DNA from: Prochlorococcus sp. W8
GTDB lineage: Bacteria; Cyanobacteriota; Cyanobacteriia; PCC-6307; Cyanobiaceae
Length of the DNA: 45,588 nt
Assembly: GCA_000291825.1 (NCBI GenBank)
Contig: ALPF01000004.1
Location: 1-45,588 of the forward strand
Reading direction: 5' to 3'
The notes under the pieces were generated by a model, which ran no database searches, had not been told where the DNA came from, and saw only the letters and a list, made by a program, of their open reading frames with translations. Position 1 is the first letter of the stretch; each line of letters opens with the position of its first letter. Positions 37,309 to 45,588 of the stretch are shown here, piece after piece. Made by a program: the position numbers and the translations under genes.

Positions 37309-40047
37309 TTATGAGCCAGGAGTAAATAAAAGTGAATCTTTATTCTTGGGATCTATTTTTATAAAAACTGTCTTTTTGTTATTAAAATCATCGTCCAAAA
37401 GTTTTGTAGCTAATGGATTTTCTATTTGCCTTCGTAATTCTCTATTTATAGATCTTGCTCCATATTGAGGTTCATATGCGTCATTAGCTATCTTAATAAC
37501 AACTTTTTTATCGATGTTTATTTGAATATTCTGTTCTAGTAATAAAGTTTTTAAATCTTCTATCTGTAGCAATATTATCCTCTCTAATTGCTCTTTAGAA
37601 AGTGGATCAAATTTTATTACTTCATCAATCCGGTTTAAAAACTCTGGTCTAAAAATGGATGACAAAGAGTCTGAGATAGCTTTTTCAAGGGATTCATTTA
37701 AAAGTTTTTTATTAAGATTTGATTTGTTTAATTGTATTTGATTTTCTAAGATAGCCTTCCCTGCGAGATTACTAGTCATTATTATGACTGTATTTTTAAA
37801 ATCAATAGTGCTTCCTTGAGAATCAGTTAATCTCCCCTCATCTAAAACTTGTAATAAAATATTAAAGACTTCACTATGAGCTTTTTCAATTTCGTCGAGG
37901 AGAATTACGGAATAGGGTTTTCTTTTTACTGCCTCAGTTAGTTGTCCTCCTTCCTCATAGCCTACATAGCCTGGAGGAGCTCCTAGTAGTCGTGCGACTG
38001 CATTTCGCTCCATATATTCACTCATGTCAAGTCTTAGTAAGGCTTCTTCTTCATCAAACAATGAGGATGCTAATGACTTTGCTAATTCCGTTTTTCCTAC
38101 ACCTGTGGGACCCATAAATAAGAATGAACCAATAGGGCGTTTAGGGTTTTTCATTCCTGCTCTTGCTCTTCTTATAGCTGAAGATATTGCAGTAATAGCC
38201 TTATCTTGACCGATAACTTTTTGACTAATTTCTTTTTCTAAATTTACTAATTTTTTCCTCTCGTTTGATACGACTTTGGAAATAGGAATTCCTGTCATTT
38301 TTGAGACTACATCAGCTATATCATCAGGTTGTACTTCATAATTTATAAGAAATTCGTTGTTGTCTTTTAAAAACTTAAAATCTTCGTCAATAGTTCTAAT
38401 TTCGCTTCTTATTTCTGATAAATACTGTTCAAACTCATCTAAATCCACTTTTATTAATCCTTTTGAGGAATCTTCTATTTTTTTTATGCATTTTTCTTCC
38501 TCCGAAAAAAGAGATATTAATTTTGTTAGAGCTTCTCTCTGATTTAACCATCGTGTATTTATTTGAATTAATTTATTTGAGAGAAAGTCTTTTTCAGATA
38601 AAAGAATAGTTTTTTTATTGTAATCTTCATCAGATAATTCATTTATTTCTATATTTTTTTCTTCTAGTTTCTCCTCTAGTTCAATTAATAAATGAGGTTT
38701 TAAGCTTGATTCTATTTTTAGTTGTGCTGCTGCTTCATCAACTAAATCTATAGCTTTGTCAGGCAGATATTTATCACTTATATATCTATTTGCGAGCTTA
38801 GCAGCATACTCAACAGCTTCTTTTGTGATTTTTATGCCGTGATGTATTTCGTACTTTCGTTTTATACCATTAAGAATTTTCGAACTGACTTGTAATGTAG
38901 GTTCATTCACAAAGATTTTTTGAAAGCAATTATTTAATGCTTGATCTTTTTCAATACTTTCCCTAAAACGCTCTGGTGTTGTTGATCCAATACATCTAAG
39001 ATCCCCCCCTGTTAATAAGGGCTTAAGCATACTACTTATATCTATAGTTGATCTTTCAGAAGTTAATATTGTATGAATTTCATCTATTAATAAAATTACT
39101 CCTTGATTGGGATCTTTCAACTCATCTAAAATTGACCTTAATCGTTCTTCTAGTTGTCCTCTAAATTTTGTGCCAGATACAAGAGCACCAAAATCAAGTA
39201 AGATAATTTTCGAGTTTTTTAATGAATCTGGGACTTTCTCTTGAACAATAAGTTGTGCAAGTAATTGTGTTATTGCAGTTTTCCCTACTCCTGGGTGGCC
39301 AATAAGGATTGGATTATTTTTATTTCTTCTTGAAAGCACTCTCATCAAATTATTAATTTCAACTTCTCTTCCAACTACAGGATCTAGATAGCCTAATCTT
39401 GCTTCTTCAGTTAGATCTTTTCCATATAAAGAGAGTGCAGATTCTTCCTTATTCTCTGAAAAGGAATCTAAAGTAGACTCATCTTTTGATGAAAGAATAA
39501 TTTTATTTTGTTTAATTTCTTCTGAATTATTTATGTTTTCTGGAAAAAGTTTATTATCAGCTGCGGCTTTAGTTTTTAATGAATCATTTTTTTTAGTTTT
39601 AGGGACTGTAGGGTATATTCTCAATTCGGCTTCTAACTTATCTACTGACAAATTACCTTCTTCGAAAACGAAGTAGCCTAATCTTTCATCCCTAGCAATT
39701 GCAATTAATAAGTGAGGTATCTCAATAAGATTAGACCCCCATTGAATTTTTATATGATTAGCATTATCAAGTAAAACTTCTAGATCCTCTCCAATTGTTA
39801 GGTTATCTGAGTCATCAATAGGGGTCTCTTCAAGAAAATCCTCAGTTATATCTAAAACCATGTTTTGATCAATTGATAACTTTTCAATAAAATTAGCGAA
39901 TTGATTTGCTGTAAAAAGTGTTTGAATAATATGCTCAATATTTAATTCTGAGTGACCCCATTTTTTTGCTGTTTCTTCACCTAATAAAAGAAGATCCCAA
40001 GAAAGATTACTAAATAATTCTGGACTAGAGGTAAGTGTTTTCTTCAT
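37309..40047 (-). CDS. ClpB-type AAA+ disaggregase (ClpB2-like)
   Basis: An Hsp100 protein of 912 residues. It has an N-terminal ClpN repeat domain (about 1-145), a long polar linker (about 150-205), AAA1 with Walker A GHPGVGKT (about 250) and LLIDEIHTIL, and a coiled-coil middle domain of about 130 residues. AAA2 carries GPTGVGKTELAKSL (about 650), LLRLDMSEYMERNAVARLLG and LLDEIEKAH. The full middle domain, and lack of an I/V-G-F ClpP-docking loop after IMTSNLAG, favour a ClpB chaperone over ClpC. Cyanobacteria typically have two ClpB proteins; this diverged one resembles ClpB2. It heads the secE-nusG-rpl block. Confidence 0.85.
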   Translation of the reverse strand: MKKTLTSSPELFSNLSWDLLLLGEETAKKWGHSELNIEHIIQTLFTANQFANFIEKLSIDQNMVLDITEDFLEETPIDDSDNLTIGEDLEVLLDNANHIKIQWGSNLIEIPHLLIAIARDERLGYFVFEEGNLSVDKLEAELRIYPTVPKTKKNDSLKTKAAADNKLFPENINNSEEIKQNKIILSSKDESTLDSFSENKEESALSLYGKDLTEEARLGYLDPVVGREVEINNLMRVLSRRNKNNPILIGHPGVGKTAITQLLAQLIVQEKVPDSLKNSKIILLDFGALVSGTKFRGQLEERLRSILDELKDPNQGVILLIDEIHTILTSERSTIDISSMLKPLLTGGDLRCIGSTTPERFRESIEKDQALNNCFQKIFVNEPTLQVSSKILNGIKRKYEIHHGIKITKEAVEYAAKLANRYISDKYLPDKAIDLVDEAAAQLKIESSLKPHLLIELEEKLEEKNIEINELSDEDYNKKTILLSEKDFLSNKLIQINTRWLNQREALTKLISLFSEEEKCIKKIEDSSKGLIKVDLDEFEQYLSEIRSEIRTIDEDFKFLKDNNEFLINYEVQPDDIADVVSKMTGIPISKVVSNERKKLVNLEKEISQKVIGQDKAITAISSAIRRARAGMKNPKRPIGSFLFMGPTGVGKTELAKSLASSLFDEEEALLRLDMSEYMERNAVARLLGAPPGYVGYEEGGQLTEAVKRKPYSVILLDEIEKAHSEVFNILLQVLDEGRLTDSQGSTIDFKNTVIIMTSNLAGKAILENQIQLNKSNLNKKLLNESLEKAISDSLSSIFRPEFLNRIDEVIKFDPLSKEQLERIILLQIEDLKTLLLEQNIQINIDKKVVIKIANDAYEPQYGARSINRELRRQIENPLATKLLDDDFNNKKTVFIKIDPKNKDSLLFTPGS

Positions 40048-41662
<1,615 letters not shown>

Positions 41663-41664
41663 AG

Positions 41665-43332
41665 TTATTGTTTTAATTTTTCTAATCTAGAGCCTTTTCT
41701 CATTTTTAATTGGCAATTAATCCAATCAATGCTTATTGGGGCTGCAAAAATTATTGGAAGTATTGCAATATTCGAATTATTATTTGTTACTAATAAAGCT
41801 GAAGATATTGCTAAGCTTCCCATTAAAATTGAATGGCCTAATGATTTTTGAGCTGTAAACATTTTTTTAAATTGTCTATCAGATTCACCCATTCTTATTT
41901 GAAGTTGCAAATCCCCTTGTTCAAGCCTTTCTAAGTTATCGTCGATTCTTTTAGGAATTCCTACTGCTTTTGAACCTAATTCGCCCACTTGTCTACCAAG
42001 TTGATTGATCAATTCATTGGGACTTTGATTATTAGAAGACATAAGAGAAAGAAGATAGGGCTTTGTTATTGAAACTAGATTAAAGTCTGGATTTAAGATT
42101 CTACCAACACCTTCAAATGTTGATAATGCTCTCATAACAAATATAAGATCTACTGGCAGCTGAAAGGGTGTTTCATAAACAAGTTCATATAAATCTCCGG
42201 AAAGTTTATCGATTATATTTGGGCTGAATGGAGGAGTTAGTGCCTCTTTTAACATAAGTCTCACTAATCTTCTCACAGGCCCAATATCGATATCCTCAGC
42301 TATTAATCCTGCTTCTTGAAGTTGAGTTACTAATGATGATGCATCTCTTATTGCAGCTGATTTAACCATCGATCCAATCCTTTTTTGTAAATTATTTGAA
42401 ATATTGCCCATCATTCCAAAATCATAAAATATTAATTTTCCTGAATCAGAAACCGCCAAATTTCCAGGGTGAGGATCAGCATGAAAAAAGCCAAAGTTGA
42501 CTAATTGTTTTAAATAACTTACTGCTCCAATTTCCGCGATCTTAGGTAAATCGAGCCCCTTTAATTGAAGTTCTGTAATGTTATTGATTTTTGTTCCTTT
42601 TAGATAACTTAAACATAGAACCTTATCAGTGCTCATATCCCAAAATACTTCTGGTATATCTATATTTTCATCATCTAAAAATTGTTGCCTAAATCTAGCT
42701 GCATATTGTGCTTCACAATTAAAATCTAATTCTTTCATTAAGACTTTTTTGCACTCTTTGGCAATCTCGACCCAATTTCTACCCTTACTCCAACTCTTAT
42801 TTTTTTGTAAAATGTAGGCAATATTTTGCATGATATTCAAATCAATAGTAAAAAGGGTTTGCAAATTTGGCCTTTGTACTTTGAAAACCACTTCTCTACC
42901 ATTAAAAAGTTTTGCTTTATGTACCTGAGCGAGAGAAGCTGAACCAATTGGTGAAGGATCAATTTGTTTAACTTCCAAAAATTTTTCTTTTAATTCAGAT
43001 GAAATTATTCCTTCAACAATTTCAAATGAGAATTGTGGGACTGAATCTTGAAGAGTTGTTAATTCCTCTATCCATGTTTTAGGAATTAAATCTGGCCGTG
43101 CTGATAATAACTGACCTATTTTTATAAAAGCAGATCCAAGCTTAATTAATTCATCTGTGAACCATCTCGCACGTTTTTTTTGTATTTTTACTTTTCTTAT
43201 ATTATTTCTTATAAAGAATTTAAAAAGAAAACTATCAATCCAAAGTTGAAAGAGTAAAAAAAACAGACTTCTCCATATAATAAAATTCCTCTTTAAAACA
43301 TTAAATTTTAAATATAGATTATTTTTAATCAT
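41665..43332 (-). CDS. ABC1/UbiB/ADCK family atypical kinase-like protein
   Basis: A 555-residue member of the UbiB/ABC1K family, atypical kinase-like ATPases tied to prenyl-quinone metabolism in membranes and plastoglobules. Motifs are KLGSAFIKIGQLLSARPDLI (KxGQ region, about 65-84), LQDSVPQF, the Ala-rich loop PIGSASLAQVHKA, VVFKVQRPNL with the nucleotide-binding lysine, NFGFFHADPHPGNLAV and FYDFGMMG. Two hydrophobic segments at about 500-540 probably anchor it. A link to plastoquinone, tocopherol or phylloquinone metabolism is family inference. It follows the small coiled-coil gene by 6 bases. Confidence 0.92.
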   Translation of the reverse strand: MIKNNLYLKFNVLKRNFIIWRSLFFLLFQLWIDSFLFKFFIRNNIRKVKIQKKRARWFTDELIKLGSAFIKIGQLLSARPDLIPKTWIEELTTLQDSVPQFSFEIVEGIISSELKEKFLEVKQIDPSPIGSASLAQVHKAKLFNGREVVFKVQRPNLQTLFTIDLNIMQNIAYILQKNKSWSKGRNWVEIAKECKKVLMKELDFNCEAQYAARFRQQFLDDENIDIPEVFWDMSTDKVLCLSYLKGTKINNITELQLKGLDLPKIAEIGAVSYLKQLVNFGFFHADPHPGNLAVSDSGKLIFYDFGMMGNISNNLQKRIGSMVKSAAIRDASSLVTQLQEAGLIAEDIDIGPVRRLVRLMLKEALTPPFSPNIIDKLSGDLYELVYETPFQLPVDLIFVMRALSTFEGVGRILNPDFNLVSITKPYLLSLMSSNNQSPNELINQLGRQVGELGSKAVGIPKRIDDNLERLEQGDLQLQIRMGESDRQFKKMFTAQKSLGHSILMGSLAISSALLVTNNNSNIAILPIIFAAPISIDWINCQLKMRKGSRLEKLKQ

Positions 43333-43338
43333 TGAATA

Positions 43339-43647
43339 TTAATTATCAAGAATAGTGTTAATTTCATTTAATTTTTTAGTTATTAAAGATATCTTTTTGG
43401 ATGCTTTAATAGAAATAGGATCATTAGTGCCATCTTCTTTGTTAGGTGTTTCATTTTTACTTTCTTTCTCCATCCTATTTGCTTCATCAATTATTTCATC
43501 TTTAAGTATTTCTATTTCTTTTTTTAATAGCTCAGGCACTTCTTGTGCAGCGGTTGCGGCCTCATCTATTTTTGAAGAAAAAGTTCTATTAAGTTTTTCA
43601 CTTATTGTTTTAATAGTAGCTTTTATCAAATAATCAGAGTTGGACAT
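43339..43647 (-). CDS. Small acidic coiled-coil protein of unknown function
   Basis: A 102-residue protein with no family I recognise. It is rich in Glu, Lys and Ile, with heptad-like helical stretches at about 8-60 (LIKATIKTISEKLNRTFSSK, then VPELLKKEIEILKDEIIDEA) and at 82-100, separated by a polar loop. It has no signal peptide or membrane span. It is 6 bases upstream of the ABC1-family gene, so co-transcription and perhaps a shared role are likely. Confidence 0.75.
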   Translation of the reverse strand: MSNSDYLIKATIKTISEKLNRTFSSKIDEAATAAQEVPELLKKEIEILKDEIIDEANRMEKESKNETPNKEDGTNDPISIKASKKISLITKKLNEINTILDN

Positions 43648-43899
43648 AAATAGAAGATACTATAAGCTTTATGTTTTTCTTAACTAAATAATAGATGAAA
43701 TAAGAGCAAAAAAGTTGATAATAAAAAATAATAGCTAACTAATTTTTAGTTCAAGGAGAAATTAATTTGCATGGAGCCTATTTAAGTTTGTATCTATATT
43801 GTCACTTTTTAGTTTTTTTCTTCTAACTTATATATCAGGATAGAAATTTTAAATTTTTAACCTATTGTCCAAATAGTGCATTAATGGAGTTTTGTAGAA
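43648..43899. other. Intergenic region upstream of the TrxR-like gene
   Basis: A 252-base divergent spacer. It contains an AAGGAG at 43753-43758, the strongest Shine-Dalgarno-like sequence I saw in a spacer. A possible 19-codon hydrophobic reading frame starts at TTG 43767, and a 4-codon frame starts at ATG 43771. T runs follow at 43806-43819. Otherwise it is AT-rich, with no tRNA or recognisable RNA. Confidence 0.45.
43767..43826 (+). CDS. Possible hydrophobic micropeptide (very tentative)
   Basis: TTG at 43767 lies 8 bases after AAGGAG and opens a 19-codon frame, MHGAYLSLYLYCHFLVFFF, ending at TAA 43824-43826. The peptide would be almost wholly hydrophobic, like the tiny membrane subunits of photosynthetic complexes, but it matches none I know. 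The frame is short enough to occur by chance; only the Shine-Dalgarno spacing supports it. Confidence 0.2.
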   Translation: MHGAYLSLYLYCHFLVFFF

Positions 43900-44856
43900 T
43901 TGGAAATTTTTGAATCTGATGTTGTTATTATTGGTGGTGGTCCTGCAGGGTGTACTTGTGCATTATATACATCTAGAGCAAATTTAAAGACAACAATATT
44001 AGATAAGAATCCATCTGTGGGAGCACTAGCTATTACCCATCAGATTGCAAACTATCCTGGTGTTCCTAACGATATTAGTGGAGAAAAATTACTTGATTTA
44101 ATGAGAGATCAAGCTATTGAATATGGAACAGATTATCGCAGAGCGCAAGTATTTGGAATTGATGTATCTTCTGAATTAAAAATAGTTTATACTCCTGAGG
44201 GTACATTCAAATCAAAGGCTTTAGTATTAGCCAGTGGTGCTATGGGACGACCTGCCTCCTTCAAGGGAGAAGCAGATTTCTTAGGAAGAGGTGTAAGTTA
44301 TTGTGCTACTTGTGATGGTGCATTTTATAAAGGAAGAGAAGTGGCTGTTGTTGGTGCTAATAAAGAAGCAATTGAAGAAGCAAATGTACTTACGAAGTTT
44401 GCATCAACAGTGCATTGGATTACTTCTAGTGATCCCAAACCTGATAATGTTGAAGCTATGGAGCTTATGCAAGCCAATAATATTAAGCATTGGAGTAGAA
44501 CAAGATTATTAGAAATTGAAGGCAATGATATGGGGGTTAATGGGGTTGTTATTAAAAACAAACAAGAAGAAAATCCTATAAATCTCACTTTAGACGGAGT
44601 ATTTGTATATATGAGTGGATCTAAACCTATTACTGATTTTGTTGGTGATCAAATAGCATTAAAAGATGATGGAGGTGTTATTGTAGATGACTTTATGTCG
44701 ACTAATTCAGAGGGAGTTTGGGCGATTGGAGACATTAGAAATACTCCTTTTAAGCAAGCTGTAGTAGCAGCCTCTGACGGATGCATAGCTGCAATGTCAA
44801 TTGATCGTTATTTGAATAGTAGAAAGAATATTAGAGTTGATTGGATACACTCCTAA
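43900..44856 (+). CDS. Thioredoxin-reductase-like flavoprotein, probably NADPH-independent (DDOR-like)
   Basis: A 318-residue TrxR-fold protein. The FAD-binding motif is VIIGGGPAGCTCALYTSRA (about 9-27), the redox-active pair is CATC (C135, C138) in YCATCDGAFYKGREV, and the C-terminal FAD motif is GVWAIGDIRN. In the pyridine-nucleotide domain the usual GGGxSA is replaced by VGANKEA (about 151-157), and the HRRxxxR motif that binds NADPH by HWITSSDPKPD. This resembles the diflavin-linked disulfide oxidoreductases (DDOR) described in Gloeobacter and, as I recall, marine Prochlorococcus. The start is TTG at 43900, since the frame closes upstream at 43882 without an ATG. Confidence 0.85.
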   Translation: MEIFESDVVIIGGGPAGCTCALYTSRANLKTTILDKNPSVGALAITHQIANYPGVPNDISGEKLLDLMRDQAIEYGTDYRRAQVFGIDVSSELKIVYTPEGTFKSKALVLASGAMGRPASFKGEADFLGRGVSYCATCDGAFYKGREVAVVGANKEAIEEANVLTKFASTVHWITSSDPKPDNVEAMELMQANNIKHWSRTRLLEIEGNDMGVNGVVIKNKQEENPINLTLDGVFVYMSGSKPITDFVGDQIALKDDGGVIVDDFMSTNSEGVWAIGDIRNTPFKQAVVAASDGCIAAMSIDRYLNSRKNIRVDWIHS

Positions 44857-44881
44857 CTTATTTTTTAATTTTTTTTTAATT

Positions 44882-45163
44882 TTATAAAGGGGTTGCTTCC
44901 GAAATATAAGCTACTCCTCCATAATAACTTAATACTGATCTTATATCCTCTCTCATCTTGTCAATTATTTCTTGTTCGCAGAAAACTATTACGTGAGCAT
45001 TAGCTCCTAAACCCGTAAATTCCATATCCTCTGTAACTACTCTTTCCGGACCTCTTCCTGTAGCATGTTTCATTACAGTATATCCTGGCACATTTGCTTT
45101 TTCAAGCGTATTTAAGATAGCTTGAAGCTCTCTTTCACTAAAAATTAAATCTAATCTTTTCAT
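44882..45163 (-). CDS. sbtB: PII-like regulator of SbtA (SbtB), lacking the R-loop
   Basis: SbtB is a trimeric PII-superfamily protein that binds cAMP and adenine nucleotides and regulates the bicarbonate transporter SbtA. The 93-residue protein has an N-terminal ferredoxin-like beta strand (MKRLDLIFSERELQAI), the characteristic VPGYTVMKHATGRGPERV region leading into the T-loop, and LSYYGGVAYISEATPL at the end. It stops where the fold ends, without the cysteine-containing C-terminal R-loop found in Synechocystis SbtB. The start codon is one base from the sbtA stop, so the pair is an operon. Confidence 0.88.
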   Translation of the reverse strand: MKRLDLIFSERELQAILNTLEKANVPGYTVMKHATGRGPERVVTEDMEFTGLGANAHVIVFCEQEIIDKMREDIRSVLSYYGGVAYISEATPL

Positions 45164-45164
45164 T

Positions 45165-45588
45165 TTACAGCGGAGAAGTAGGTATGATTTTATTTACAAG
45201 ACTCATATAAATTGGAATTCCTAAGATAATATTGAAAGGAAATGTTAGTCCTAATGTAGTTGAGATGTAATAACTTGATCGTGCTTCAGGCACTGTCATT
45301 CTCATGGCTGCAGGAACAGCTAAATAAGATGCACTTGCACATAAAACCACAAATAAAAGCGCATTACCAGGATCAAGAGCTAAAGATCTTGCTACCAAAA
45401 CACCAATTAGAGCATTAAATATTGGCATCAGAATAGCAAAGCTAATTAAGAAGGAGCCTGCTTTTTTTAAACTTGGCAATCTTTGAGCAGCAACCATACC
45501 CATATCTAGTAAGAAAAAACATTCCACTCCGTAAAAGAGGGAATGTGTAAAAGGTTTCATTTTTTCTATAGCTAATGGATTAGTTAAA
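45165..45588 (-). CDS. sbtA: Sodium-dependent bicarbonate transporter SbtA, 3' part
   Basis: SbtA is a high-affinity Na+/HCO3- symporter of the plasma membrane in the CO2-concentrating mechanism. Only the C-terminal part, about 140 residues, lies in the window. The frame is open through the edge at 45588 (LTNPLAIEKMKPF), so the ATG at 45560 is internal. Recognisable segments are FYGVECFFLLDMGMVAAQRL, LIGVLVARSLALDPGNALLF, CASASYLAVPAAMRMTVPEA and the terminal FPFNIILGIPIYMSLV. At least three hydrophobic spans are present. It is followed after one base by sbtB. Confidence 0.93.
   Translation of the reverse strand, partial: LTNPLAIEKMKPFTHSLFYGVECFFLLDMGMVAAQRLPSLKKAGSFLISFAILMPIFNALIGVLVARSLALDPGNALLFVVLCASASYLAVPAAMRMTVPEARSSYYISTTLGLTFPFNIILGIPIYMSLVNKIIPTSPL

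Noticed and set aside
44857-44881. T-rich run after the TrxR-like gene as an intrinsic terminator
   Set aside because: There is a T tract but no stem-loop before it.
45165-45560. A complete 131-residue gene starting at ATG 45560
   Set aside because: The frame continues to the window edge with SbtA-like residues, so this is the truncated 3' part of a longer gene.

Overview
This window is a chromosomal segment of a very AT-rich, streamlined marine picocyanobacterium, most likely a high-light Prochlorococcus. I infer this from four things: plastid/cyanobacterium-type genes (chlM, ndhH, the phylloquinone genes, an Rre1/Ycf29-like regulator, sbtA-sbtB), low GC, near-absence of spacers, and cyanobacterial neighbourhoods such as prfB-DUF3285-ybeY-dgkA-trpG. 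I see no rRNA, tRNA, CRISPR, insertion sequence, prophage or large repeat. The content is housekeeping, not accessory.

Layout. 1-4.9 kb: tail of an unidentified gene, then cysC, purE, chlM, a REC-LuxR regulator, a cysteine desulfurase and rsmH. 4.9-11.1 kb: ndhH followed by a phylloquinone (vitamin K1) cluster: menI-like thioesterase, menE, menC and menA on the minus strand, and menF diverging from them. menA is broken by a one-base frameshift in an A-rich tract. 11.1-12.4 kb: gshB and grxC. 12.4-16.0 kb: plus-strand operon prfB (programmed +1 frameshift), a DUF3285-type small membrane protein, ybeY, dgkA, trpG and an exported degenerate metallo-beta-lactamase-fold protein. 16.0-21.3 kb: minus-strand aminotransferase, argS, nadC, mnmE. 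21.3-27.6 kb: a DUF2062 membrane protein, a RelA/SpoT homologue, a two-domain peptide-type ABC ATPase, rluD and rbgA. 27.8-31.9 kb: pgk, an exported unknown, murG and a CobC/CobD-like aminotransferase.

32.0-40.0 kb is a minus-strand block transcribed clpB2-like, secE, nusG, rplK, rplA, rplJ, rplL, rnhA, pyrD, leading into the cobC-like gene. It carries a likely L10 leader before rplJ and a perfect hairpin between rplL and rnhA. 40.4-45.6 kb: eno, an ABC1/UbiB kinase-like gene, a small coiled-coil protein, a thioredoxin-reductase-like flavoprotein whose NADPH-binding motifs are degenerate (DDOR-like), then sbtB and the 3' part of sbtA, truncated by the window edge.

Functional themes are photosynthetic cofactors (chlorophyll, phylloquinone), thiol redox (GSH, glutaredoxin, flavoprotein), translation and stringent response, and inorganic carbon uptake. 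I found no obviously new multi-gene system. The points that most deserve a second look are the menA frameshift, the prfB recoding site without an upstream Shine-Dalgarno-like stimulator, the likely NADPH-independent TrxR homologue, the metallo-beta-lactamase-fold protein missing its metal ligands, and the recurrent one-base spacing between convergent stop codons.
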